This document shows, piece by piece, positions 1 through 8,164 of a DNA stretch of 64,000 bases. The notes under the pieces are model-generated. The model was not told the DNA's origin. It saw nothing but the letters and a program-made list of their open reading frames with translations, and did no database searches. Origin of the DNA: Cyclobacteriaceae bacterium (GTDB lineage: Bacteria; Bacteroidota; Bacteroidia; Cytophagales; Cyclobacteriaceae); the NCBI GenBank assembly GCA_958296015.1, contig CATQIH010000020.1, positions 370,608 to 434,607 on the forward strand, written 5' to 3'. A program made the position numbers and the translations under genes. Position 1 is the stretch's first letter. Each line of letters starts with the position of its first letter.

Positions 1-53
1 TTTCTTTGTTTTGGGCAAGTCAGTGTAATTTAAAAAATATCCTAAAATAAATG

Positions 54-113
54 CACCGCTTCCGTTGGCTGTCTTCTGAATGGGTCAGAAAGCCGTCGGA
101 AGCGGTGTTTTGC
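54..113. terminator. Long-stem hairpin, possible terminator
   Basis: Positions 54-64 and 97-107 form a perfect 11-bp inverted repeat (CACCGCTTCCG / CGGAAGCGGTG). The loop holds a second pairing, TTCTGA at 74-79 with TCAGAA at 85-90. On the plus strand the hairpin is followed by GTTTTGC, a short T run. It could end transcription of a gene lying before the window, or it may be another structured repeat like those just downstream. Confidence 0.45.
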
Positions 114-132
114 TTATGTTTCTAGCCTCTCA

Positions 133-295
133 CTTCGGTCACAGACTACGTGTCCCGGACCGAAGCCAGAATGTTGTTCAGAGGCTTCAGATACAATCTG
201 AAGCCAGAGTGGAATAGCTAAAACTGGCTTCAGTCCGGGACGCGCAGTCTGAGACTGAAGCCAGAATATGGACTTCAGATTATATCTGAAGCCAG
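133..295. repeat. Array of four palindromic hairpin repeats
   Basis: Four hairpins follow one another. Two have a long loop (133-165 and 224-264) and two a 3-nt loop (183-205 and 273-291). All share the arm CTTCRG / CYGAAG followed by CCAG. The two long-loop copies are the same element in opposite orientation: the second, read as reverse complement, repeats the loop text CAGACT-CG-GTCCCG, and the stem differs by paired changes (GGTC/GACC against AGTC/GACT). This looks like a REP/BIME-type intergenic repeat placed after the 3' end of the exopolysaccharide operon. Confidence 0.7.
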
Positions 296-303
296 TATAC
301 TTA

Positions 304-1284
304 CTAAGCTTTCACTGTTGAATGCTTGGCTACTTGTTCGCTCACCCACTGATATGTTTTCTCCATACCTTCGCGCAGAGTAAGCTTTGGTTTCCAGCCC
401 AGTTTTTCTTCGATCAGTGCATTGTCTGAGTTTCTGCCTCTTACTCCCTGTGGGCCTTTGATGTTGTTGATGGACAAGTCTTTGTTGGCAATATCCATCA
501 CCATTTTGCCCAGATTATTGATGCTGATCATCTCTTCTGAACCCACATTCACAGGGCCTTCAAAATCTGATTCCATCAAAGCTCTTACGGCATCCAGGCA
601 ATCGTCTATATACAGGAAAGACCGGGTTTGCTTACCGTCGCCCCAAATCTCTATGCTGCCACTTTTGTCTGTTTCTGACACTTTTCGGCACAAGGCTGCC
701 GGTGCTTTTTCCCGGCCACCTGTCCAGGTGCCTTCAGGTCCATATATGTTATGAAAACGAGCTATATGTACTTCAAGCCCGCAGTTACGCTTGTAAGACA
801 GGTATAGTCGCTCGCTGAATAGCTTTTCCCAGCCATACTCACTATCCGGGGCAGCCGGGTAGGCAGATTCTTCCGAGCATTTTGGGTTATCAGGGTCCAA
901 TTGATTGTATTCAGGGTAAATACAGGCAGAAGAAGAATAAAATATCTTTTTAACGCCCATCTGAGAGGCAAGATCAACAATATTCAGGTTGATAGAAGCT
1001 GAGTTATGCATCACAGCTGCATCATGATCACCGGTGAAAATATAACCGGCTCCGCCCATATCAGCAGCCAGCTGATACACTTCGTCAATATCCTGTAGTA
1101 CTTTTTTACATAAGATAGGGTCTCTCAAATCGCCCTGAACAAATTCATCAGCTTGAGATTCGGCATATTCGTGCTTCTTTATATCCACGCCTCTTACCCA
1201 AAACCCTTCTTCTTTAAGTCTTTTTACAAGGTGTCCGCCAATAAAGCCACCGGCACCACATACAAGAATTTTTTTACTGTTCAT
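304..1284 (-). CDS. NAD-dependent nucleotide-sugar epimerase/dehydratase
   Basis: This is a short-chain dehydrogenase of the extended type, 326 residues, acting on a nucleotide-activated sugar in the cytoplasm. The N-terminus carries the NAD-binding motif GAGGFIG at about residues 10-16, and the active-site Tyr-x-x-x-Lys is visible as YGWEK near residue 149. The text after it, including ARFHNIYGPEGTW and TRSFLYIDDC, is close to GDP-mannose 3,5-epimerases, which is the best specific guess; a GDP- or UDP-sugar 4-epimerase cannot be excluded. The start overlaps the stop of the upstream glycosyltransferase gene by four bases (ATGA), so the two are translationally coupled. It is the last gene of a three-gene exopolysaccharide operon. 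Confidence 0.88.
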   Translation of the reverse strand: MNSKKILVCGAGGFIGGHLVKRLKEEGFWVRGVDIKKHEYAESQADEFVQGDLRDPILCKKVLQDIDEVYQLAADMGGAGYIFTGDHDAAVMHNSASINLNIVDLASQMGVKKIFYSSSACIYPEYNQLDPDNPKCSEESAYPAAPDSEYGWEKLFSERLYLSYKRNCGLEVHIARFHNIYGPEGTWTGGREKAPAALCRKVSETDKSGSIEIWGDGKQTRSFLYIDDCLDAVRALMESDFEGPVNVGSEEMISINNLGKMVMDIANKDLSINNIKGPQGVRGRNSDNALIEEKLGWKPKLTLREGMEKTYQWVSEQVAKHSTVKA

Positions 1285-2057
1285 GTTCGTTTCTGTTTTA
1301 ATAATTGTAACTTTTTAGTAAAATCTATAATATTATATATAATAAACAAAGGTACTATTTCTAAATATCTTTTGCAAAGCCTTTTAGGTTCCATTAGCAA
1401 ACGGTAAAACCATTCCATGCCAGCGCGTTGCACAAGCCTTGGAGCCTGCCGTACACTTCCTATGTGAAAGTCGAAGGCGGCTCCTACGGTGATGATAAAA
1501 TGAACGTTGGTGTACTCCGACAAGGCTTTGGCGAATTGTTCTTGTCTGGGTGTGCTGATACCAATCCAGACAATATCGGTATTGCACGCGTTGATGGCTG
1601 TTGCAATAGCCTGAAAGTCAATGTCTTTGATAGGTATGAACGGAGGGCAAAAGGTGCCAACAACATGGTGGTTGCCAAACTTCTGTTTGCAGACCGTCTT
1701 GAGCTGATCTGCCACGCCTTCTTTTCCACCACAAAAGAAATGGTTGATAGAGTTTCCAGCAGATGCTTCCATTAAGGCAGCAAAAAAGTCAGGACCATAG
1801 CATCTGTCCATTTCTTTGGCTCCTTTCAGTTTTCCTATCCACACGCCTGGCATACCGTCTGGCAAGTTCATATAAAAAGATTGCAGCAGATTTGAAAAAG
1901 CCTTTTCTTTTTTGGCAATGATCATTCCATGCGCACCTGTAGCACTGATACATCTGTTTTTTTTAGGATGATTACTACAAATGTCAATCACATCATGAAT
2001 AGCTGATGGAATATTTAGGGCATATAATGGAATATCCAGTACCTGAACCGTTTGCAA
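1281..2057 (-). CDS. WecG/TagA/CpsF family glycosyltransferase
   Basis: A 258-residue cytosolic or membrane-associated glycosyltransferase of the GT26 family, which adds N-acetylmannosamine or a similar sugar onto a lipid-linked acceptor. Recognisable text includes the NLPDGMPGVW motif near residue 65 with the following GPD, and WIGISTPRQEQF near residue 166, both typical of the family. It lies 30 bp after the polyprenyl sugar transferase gene and overlaps the next gene by four bases. Its place between an initiating sugar-phosphate transferase and a nucleotide-sugar epimerase fits a role in the second step of surface-polysaccharide repeat-unit assembly. The exact sugar is not readable from the sequence. 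Confidence 0.9.
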   Translation of the reverse strand: MQTVQVLDIPLYALNIPSAIHDVIDICSNHPKKNRCISATGAHGMIIAKKEKAFSNLLQSFYMNLPDGMPGVWIGKLKGAKEMDRCYGPDFFAALMEASAGNSINHFFCGGKEGVADQLKTVCKQKFGNHHVVGTFCPPFIPIKDIDFQAIATAINACNTDIVWIGISTPRQEQFAKALSEYTNVHFIITVGAAFDFHIGSVRQAPRLVQRAGMEWFYRLLMEPKRLCKRYLEIVPLFIIYNIIDFTKKLQLLKQKRT

Positions 2058-2087
2058 AACTATAGGCTGATTTAGGTAAAAAATTGA

Positions 2088-3524
2088 TTAATAAGCGTTT
2101 TCTTCGCCTTTGATAATATTTGTCACCGTTCTGGCGATGATCTTGAGGTCAAACAGGAAAGTCCAGTTCTCGATATACCACAGATCATATTGTACACGCT
2201 TTTGCATCATGTGCATTTCTTTGGTTTCGCCACGGTAACCGCTCACTTGTGCATAACCCGTGATGCCAGGGGTGATAAGGTGCCGCAGCGGATATTCTCT
2301 GATCTCCTGCGAGTAATAGTCCAACTGACTCACCATGTTGGGGCGAGGACCTACCACTGACATATCGCCTTTGAGCACGTTAAAAAACTGGGGAAGCTCA
2401 TCCAGACTGGTTTTTCTCAAAAAAGCACCTACTTTGGTGATACGATTATCGTTTCTGGTGGCTTGCTGCTCTTCGTTGTGGGGTGCTGCTGTCATCGTAC
2501 GAAACTTGTAACACCAGAAAAGGTGGTTAAATTTGCCAGGACGAAGCTGCGAGAAAAACACAGGGCCCCGCGACTCCATTTTGATAGCAATGGCAATGAC
2601 CGGAAAAACCGTGACACACAAGATAGATAATACAATGGTAGAAAATACAATATCAAAAGCTCTTTTAACGTGTGCATTGATCATAAGCCGCAGCGGCACA
2701 TTGCGGGAGGATAGCACAGGAATTTTTCCATCATCATAAAGCTGTGTATCCAATCTGCGGTTGTTGATAAACTCCATGCCGCTCATATCCGGTACAATAC
2801 CCAGATAGATAAAATGCTTATCGGCAAAATCTGCCAGTTCGGCCAGATAGGTTTTGTTATTGGATAGTGTATAATAGATTTCTTTGATATTGTTTTGCAG
2901 GCAATACTCTTTTACCTCTTCCAGATCACCTTTGTATGCACTTGCCATATCAGGGTCTACAGGCATTTTACTGTCAAAAAATCCCATAAACTTGTGTGGC
3001 AACGAAGCGGTATTGACAAAGAATCGGTACAAACGTCTGCCCTGATCTGTACAACCTATAATGACCACAGGGGTGTGGTTGAATGACAAGTTGCGATAAA
3101 ACCGGTAAAAAAACAGCATCAGGCACCTAAACAGCGTAGTGGGCAGCAGCGTAAACAGAAATAAAACCACTATATACTCTCCATTCAGAAAAACACCTTG
3201 CTTTAGGTCTATCAGGCTTAGGAAGAACAAAATCAAAGCTGCATATACCAGACCAGCCCTTACAGCACTTTCTATAATCTTTTGTGGGGTACCCAGCCTT
3301 GGCACCTGGTAGGAAGAAACCAGTATATTAGATAATACCCAGCACAGTGCCAGAATAGCAGAAAGTAATACGTACGTTTCGCGGGGGACAACTTGTAGAA
3401 CAGGGATGTATTGATACAGCACATCCAGGAGCACAGAAAAAAATACCACGTCAGTAAGCAGCAAAAAAACCAGCAATACTGTAGTATATTGGTGTTTTCG
3501 AAAATGAGTATAAAAATCGCTCAT
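2088..3524 (-). CDS. Polyprenyl-phosphate sugar-1-phosphate transferase
   Basis: A 478-residue exopolysaccharide-initiating glycosylphosphotransferase of the WbaP/WcaJ type. The N-terminal half has about four hydrophobic membrane segments (roughly residues 15-145), then a Rossmann-like soluble region containing VIIGCTDQGRR. The C-terminal catalytic domain starts with KRAFDIVFS and shows the conserved KFRTM, SLDELPQ and VVGPRP motifs. It transfers a sugar-1-phosphate from a nucleotide sugar onto undecaprenyl phosphate at the inner membrane, beginning repeat-unit synthesis. It is the first gene of the operon seen here; the long AT-rich gap upstream should hold its promoter. The sugar used is unknown. 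Confidence 0.93.
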   Translation of the reverse strand: MSDFYTHFRKHQYTTVLLVFLLLTDVVFFSVLLDVLYQYIPVLQVVPRETYVLLSAILALCWVLSNILVSSYQVPRLGTPQKIIESAVRAGLVYAALILFFLSLIDLKQGVFLNGEYIVVLFLFTLLPTTLFRCLMLFFYRFYRNLSFNHTPVVIIGCTDQGRRLYRFFVNTASLPHKFMGFFDSKMPVDPDMASAYKGDLEEVKEYCLQNNIKEIYYTLSNNKTYLAELADFADKHFIYLGIVPDMSGMEFINNRRLDTQLYDDGKIPVLSSRNVPLRLMINAHVKRAFDIVFSTIVLSILCVTVFPVIAIAIKMESRGPVFFSQLRPGKFNHLFWCYKFRTMTAAPHNEEQQATRNDNRITKVGAFLRKTSLDELPQFFNVLKGDMSVVGPRPNMVSQLDYYSQEIREYPLRHLITPGITGYAQVSGYRGETKEMHMMQKRVQYDLWYIENWTFLFDLKIIARTVTNIIKGEENAY

Positions 3525-4688
3525 TATTAAGTTAGTGGTTTAGTAAGTGTAATTAAAAATGAGATAGATACTTGTATAATAATCCAAGACCAATATTACG
3601 CATAAAACATTTTGTGCAAAAAGTGAACCCTATGATATTATTGTTAAGCTTGCTTTATAATTTCTTAACAAATACCCGGATTTATTAATTGAGTTATGAG
3701 CAAATACGTTGCCTGAAAAGAAAGACATAATAAAGCAATACTTTTATTAACAAACTTAAAAGGGGGCGTACGCTTGTTATACGTTGTTTTAACAAATATA
3801 AAGATAAAAAGTAAATATTTTAACGTTGGCTAAGCTTTTTTAACAAAAGTTTAATAAACATCAGTCAACATTATGTACGACAACAAATTCAAACTGTTGC
3901 AATATTACACAGAGTGAGGAAAGTCGCCAATCTTTCTATATGATTTTTAAACTAATGAATTTAACTATTTTCATAGAATATCAATGAACTTGATTGCGCG
4001 TGTGCTTCCTGCCTATCATCTGCAAAAAAAATTGATCATTCAGCGATTATTTAAATTTATTATGTTCTTATTAGCATAAAGAGAAAAAAATGAGTAAGCT
4101 GGCTTTTTACCTATTAGCTATAAAGATTTAAAAATTTGCAGTATTCCAATTTCTTCTAAACATAACAGTAGTTGCTCTCATCATACTCTATCAAAATGAT
4201 AACTCACTAACAATCGTCTACGTGATGTAAGATACAAAATACTTACTTATAAATTAGGATTTCGCTCGAGATTCATATAAACATATATAAATTGAAAAGC
4301 AGGTTTTGCTTATATTTTATGTCTATCAAAATGAACTTATCTGAGATGAATGATTAAAAGAGCAAAAAAAATCTTTGGCCTACTTTTGAAGATAAGTTGA
4401 AACTACATGTAAGAAATTGTTTTTGTGTGAATCGCTTGTGCCATAGAGTATAAGTGTATAATCATTATTTGTATGTTTGTTTCAAAACTTTCTCACATTG
4501 ATAAGCGCAAAACACCAAATAAATTTGCTCAAAAGATTGACTTTTTCATAAAGCATCATTTTTAAGTAATTTGTTGAACCTAGTAAAGCATTTTTGGCAT
4601 TTAACATGGAGGATTTTTGATAGCCTGCACACGGTAGTATCTACACGTTTCCTGGTTTGTTTTTTGAACGCGGGGGAGATAGAATCTT
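3525..4688. other. Long AT-rich divergent intergenic region
   Basis: This stretch of 1,164 bp separates the minus-strand exopolysaccharide operon from the plus-strand beta-helix genes. It is clearly richer in A and T than its neighbours and holds no convincing reading frame on either strand. It must contain the promoters of both divergent units, but I could not fix a convincing pair of -33 and -7 boxes. Its length is unusual for this otherwise dense window and suggests a complex regulatory region or decayed sequence. Confidence 0.5.
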
Positions 4689-7658
4689 ATGCTATCTCTT
4701 AAAACCCATTTCAAAATGCCTCTACTCTACTATCGTACTTTGTGTGTAGCAATGCTATGCATGATAACCTGCTTCATGGCTCAAAGTCAGCCTAACGGGA
4801 GCTACGGACCCAAAACCATCTCTTATCCGGTTCCTTCCGGTGCGTACTTTGCTTCTCCTACTGGCACTGGCAATGCCTGTACCCAGAGCAATCCCTGTTC
4901 ATTGTCCACAGCACTTTCGTCTGCCCCCTCAGGCAGGACCATTGTACTGCGGGGTGGCACCTACCGGATACACAGTACCAAAATTCCGCGTACCTTAACG
5001 CTGCAACCCTATAATGGAGAAAAGGTAGTGTTCAAAGGCACCAAAATTGCCGAAAACTGGCAGCGTGAGGGCAATATGTGGGAAACCAGCTGGAGTACAT
5101 TGTTTCCGGCAGTCTATAACCGTAGCAAATCCAGCATCGTCACCAAAGAAAACCCAATGGCCGCTCACATGGATATGGTGTTTGTCAATGGTAGCGAACT
5201 AAAGCAGGTGGAGACTAAAGGGCAGGTTGGTTCAGGTGAATTTTTTGTAGACTACAATAGCAAACATATATATATAGGTAGCAGCCCCTCCGGCAATACC
5301 GTGGAGATCACCGCTGCCCAATGGGGACTGCATACCTACAAAGTGAGTGCTTCGGGCATTACCATTCGCGGGATAGAGTTTCAGCATTATGCCGAGGCTG
5401 GCCTGATGATGCAGTCGCCCAATACGGTGATAGAAAATTGTAGGTTTCTCAACAATGCTATTTCCGGTATCAAAGCGTATGGTTCTACCGGCATCAAAAT
5501 CCACAACAACTTGTTTACCCGCAATGGTTTGCATGGTGTGGGTGCCAACGGTGCCGATGAGATGATCTTTGAAAACAACACCGTAACCAATAACAATACT
5601 CAGAAATTCAATCGCAATTCATGGTCGGCCGCCGGTGTCAAAGTGCTTGAATCTAAGAATGCCAGAATAAACAACAACCTTTTTAAAGATAACGATGCCA
5701 ATGGGCTGTGGCTCGACGGCAGTTCGGATGGCACTTTTGTGATCAACAACGAAGCAGTAAACAATGCCCGCAATGGCATCCACTGCGAAATCTCTCATGA
5801 TGTAGTCATTGCCGGCAACCTGGTCACAGGCTGTGGCAATAATACCGAAGGCCTGGTGGCAGGTGGTATCTGCGTGGCCGAATCTTCCAACGTGCGCGTC
5901 TATAATAACACGATGGATAACAACGTCGTCAACCTTACGGTATCCGACAGCAAAAGACCGGAAGGCCAGCTACAGCGCGAAACCCGCAATACCGTAATCA
6001 AGAACAACCTTATGTCGGACGGTACCATCGCAGGCTATCCTTCTTCCCAGGTATGGATAAGACTAAAAAAATGTGGTGATACTGTGGTTAAAAACATAGA
6101 CAACAATGGCTACCACAAAAGCAACGTGGAAAAGCCTAACCTGCTGGTGCGCTGGAAGATTGGCAGTAACACCTGCAACGAAGCAGAAAAGATTGCTTCT
6201 CTGGAAGAGTTAAAAGACGAACTTGGAATGGGCGATAACAGTGTGTCAATGTCGGGTTCGGAAGATCCTTTTTTTGTGAGTCGCTCGTCAGGTAATTACA
6301 AGATCAAAGAAGGCTCATACGCTATCAAAGCAGGCGATGAAATACCCTCAGACATTAGAAGTGCTTTGGGATGGAGCGGTAGCGGAAAGGTAGACATGGG
6401 TGCCTACCAGTCGGGCTATAGTATTGCTTCCGCGCCGGTCACCGGCGTGCTTCCCTGGCACGAAGACTTTAATGTGGTGGAGGGCACCTACAAAGACAAT
6501 GGCATGAATGGTGGCACAGCCTGGACACTAGATAGAAACCAGGTGAGTGGCAACGCTATTTTTGAAGTAAAAGATAAAAAACTGATAGCCGCTGGCACTT
6601 GCAAAGAGGGCGTGTGGCGTTCTGAAGATATTGCCATCGCTAACAACACAGTCAATATATCGGCTTTTGTTAAATCCACTGGCAGTCTGGAGTCAAACGA
6701 CTATGTGAAAGTATATTATAAAATAGATGGAGGAAGTGAAAAGAAAGTAGCCGAACTCAAAGGAAACATATCAGGCAAAACCATATCTGCTAAGAATGTC
6801 AAAGGGAAAAAGCTGCAAGTGGTGATCCGCATTAAAAACAGCGATCGTTCGGAGACTTACTACATCGATGATGTAAAAGTAACGTCTACCAAATCATCGT
6901 CTCCTTCACCCAAAGCACCTACTGCTTCCAGCAAACTGCCCTGGAAAGAAAACTTTGATAATGATCAGACTTATAAAGGCAGTCTGGATAAAAAAGGTAT
7001 GTACAGTTACGGAAGATTATCTGTAGTGAGTAGCAAGATGACAGCCCGCGGCGTAGGCCAGGCCGCCTGGAAGTCAGAGGTGGTTAAGCTTGATAACCGC
7101 ACCGTCAGCTTATCCATGATCTTGAGTTCTCAGGGAAAAATGGAAGCCAACGACAAAGTGCGTATCTACTACAAACTAAACGGCGGTACTGAAAAGCTGG
7201 TAAAAGAAGTAAAAGGTAGAATTAACGGCTACTACAAAGCCTCTGCCAGCAATATTAAAGGAAAAACCCTTCAATTGGTTGTCCGCTTCACTATCAGCGA
7301 CTACCAAGAGTTGTATTTTTTGGATGGTGTGGAAATTGTTGCCAAAGGAGCAGGCAAGAATATAGCCAGCAAAGAGCAAAGAAAAGGAATGCTGGTAGAA
7401 TCAACCCAGCATGGGCTTAACTGCTATCCGAATCCTGTATCAGACCAGCTACAGGTCAGTCTGCAAAGTGATAACTCGCCGCAGCAGGCGCAGGTAAAGG
7501 TGCTAGACGTGAGCGGCAGGCAAATGAGCGTACCGGTATCGATGAGTACCAATGAAGAAACCAGTTTGAACCTGAGTATGCTGCCCGCCGGTGTCTACAT
7601 CGTACAGGCCACCAGCGAAGATGGCACAATTCAAACTGAGCGCATCATCAAGCAGTGA
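4689..7658 (+). CDS. Secreted right-handed beta-helix protein, T9SS type A tail
   Basis: A 989-residue exported protein. A signal peptide covers about residues 10-33 (an ATG at 4716 would give a more typical length) and ends in FMAQS. Residues about 50-130 start the helix with a GGTYR motif, followed by many PbH1-like turns rich in Asn (patterns such as ENNTV, NNLF, NNEAV) to about residue 470, as in pectate-lyase-like polysaccharide lyases and epimerases. Two related jelly-roll-like modules follow, each starting LPW(H/K)E(D/N)F (about 585 and 750) and ending near YIDDVKV or YFLDGVE. The last ~80 residues start YPNPVSDQLQVS and match a T9SS type A sorting domain. Its paralogue follows at 8165. 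Substrate and catalytic residues are not readable. Confidence 0.9.
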   Translation: MLSLKTHFKMPLLYYRTLCVAMLCMITCFMAQSQPNGSYGPKTISYPVPSGAYFASPTGTGNACTQSNPCSLSTALSSAPSGRTIVLRGGTYRIHSTKIPRTLTLQPYNGEKVVFKGTKIAENWQREGNMWETSWSTLFPAVYNRSKSSIVTKENPMAAHMDMVFVNGSELKQVETKGQVGSGEFFVDYNSKHIYIGSSPSGNTVEITAAQWGLHTYKVSASGITIRGIEFQHYAEAGLMMQSPNTVIENCRFLNNAISGIKAYGSTGIKIHNNLFTRNGLHGVGANGADEMIFENNTVTNNNTQKFNRNSWSAAGVKVLESKNARINNNLFKDNDANGLWLDGSSDGTFVINNEAVNNARNGIHCEISHDVVIAGNLVTGCGNNTEGLVAGGICVAESSNVRVYNNTMDNNVVNLTVSDSKRPEGQLQRETRNTVIKNNLMSDGTIAGYPSSQVWIRLKKCGDTVVKNIDNNGYHKSNVEKPNLLVRWKIGSNTCNEAEKIASLEELKDELGMGDNSVSMSGSEDPFFVSRSSGNYKIKEGSYAIKAGDEIPSDIRSALGWSGSGKVDMGAYQSGYSIASAPVTGVLPWHEDFNVVEGTYKDNGMNGGTAWTLDRNQVSGNAIFEVKDKKLIAAGTCKEGVWRSEDIAIANNTVNISAFVKSTGSLESNDYVKVYYKIDGGSEKKVAELKGNISGKTISAKNVKGKKLQVVIRIKNSDRSETYYIDDVKVTSTKSSSPSPKAPTASSKLPWKENFDNDQTYKGSLDKKGMYSYGRLSVVSSKMTARGVGQAAWKSEVVKLDNRTVSLSMILSSQGKMEANDKVRIYYKLNGGTEKLVKEVKGRINGYYKASASNIKGKTLQLVVRFTISDYQELYFLDGVEIVAKGAGKNIASKEQRKGMLVESTQHGLNCYPNPVSDQLQVSLQSDNSPQQAQVKVLDVSGRQMSVPVSMSTNEETSLNLSMLPAGVYIVQATSEDGTIQTERIIKQ

Positions 7659-7682
7659 TGCAGGTTATAATAAGTTTTAGAA

Positions 7683-7712
7683 CCAAAAGCCCCAGCTGGG
7701 GCTTTTGGTATT
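7683..7712 (+). terminator. Intrinsic terminator (perfect palindrome)
   Basis: A perfect 26-bp palindrome, arms CCAAAAGCCCCAG / CTGGGGCTTTTGG, lies 25 bp after the stop of the first beta-helix gene and runs into TATTTT. It is expected to end that transcript, implying that the next beta-helix gene has its own promoter. Confidence 0.8.
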
Positions 7713-8164
7713 TTAAATAGGACTAAAACCATATATGATTTGTTTTGGTACAGCGCGACTCAAGCAAATTTTTGTAGCCCATCTATAGCGCGTCTGTGAG
7801 GAATAAATAATCCTTCTATATTTTCCAGCAAAAAGTTGGACAGCTACAAAAAAACGTATTTGTCAGATTTGTACCCAAAGCAACAGGTATCTGCCAGAAA
7901 AAGACCAATCTGTGTGTCATTTGTAAATTAAGTAAGCTGTTTTTGAAATTAAAGGCGTTTGTGTGCTATTGCTATTGGTCTGTAGGCCAGACTTTGGCCA
8001 ATAATCGCGTAGAGTAGTAATTACATTACAGATAGCCCTCTCACAGAATAGTTCAATTTATGTGCGTTTGAAAGGCATAGTTTTTCTAAGCATCAAAGCG
8101 TGATCGTAATGAAGGCACAAAGCCTCATTGCCATATTAACAGAAAAACATTAAACCTCTAGCAA
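7713..8164. other. Intergenic region, nothing recognised
   Basis: About 450 bp between the terminator of the first beta-helix gene and the start of its paralogue. No reading frame or RNA gene is evident. It presumably contains the promoter of the second gene; I could not place it with confidence. Confidence 0.4.
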
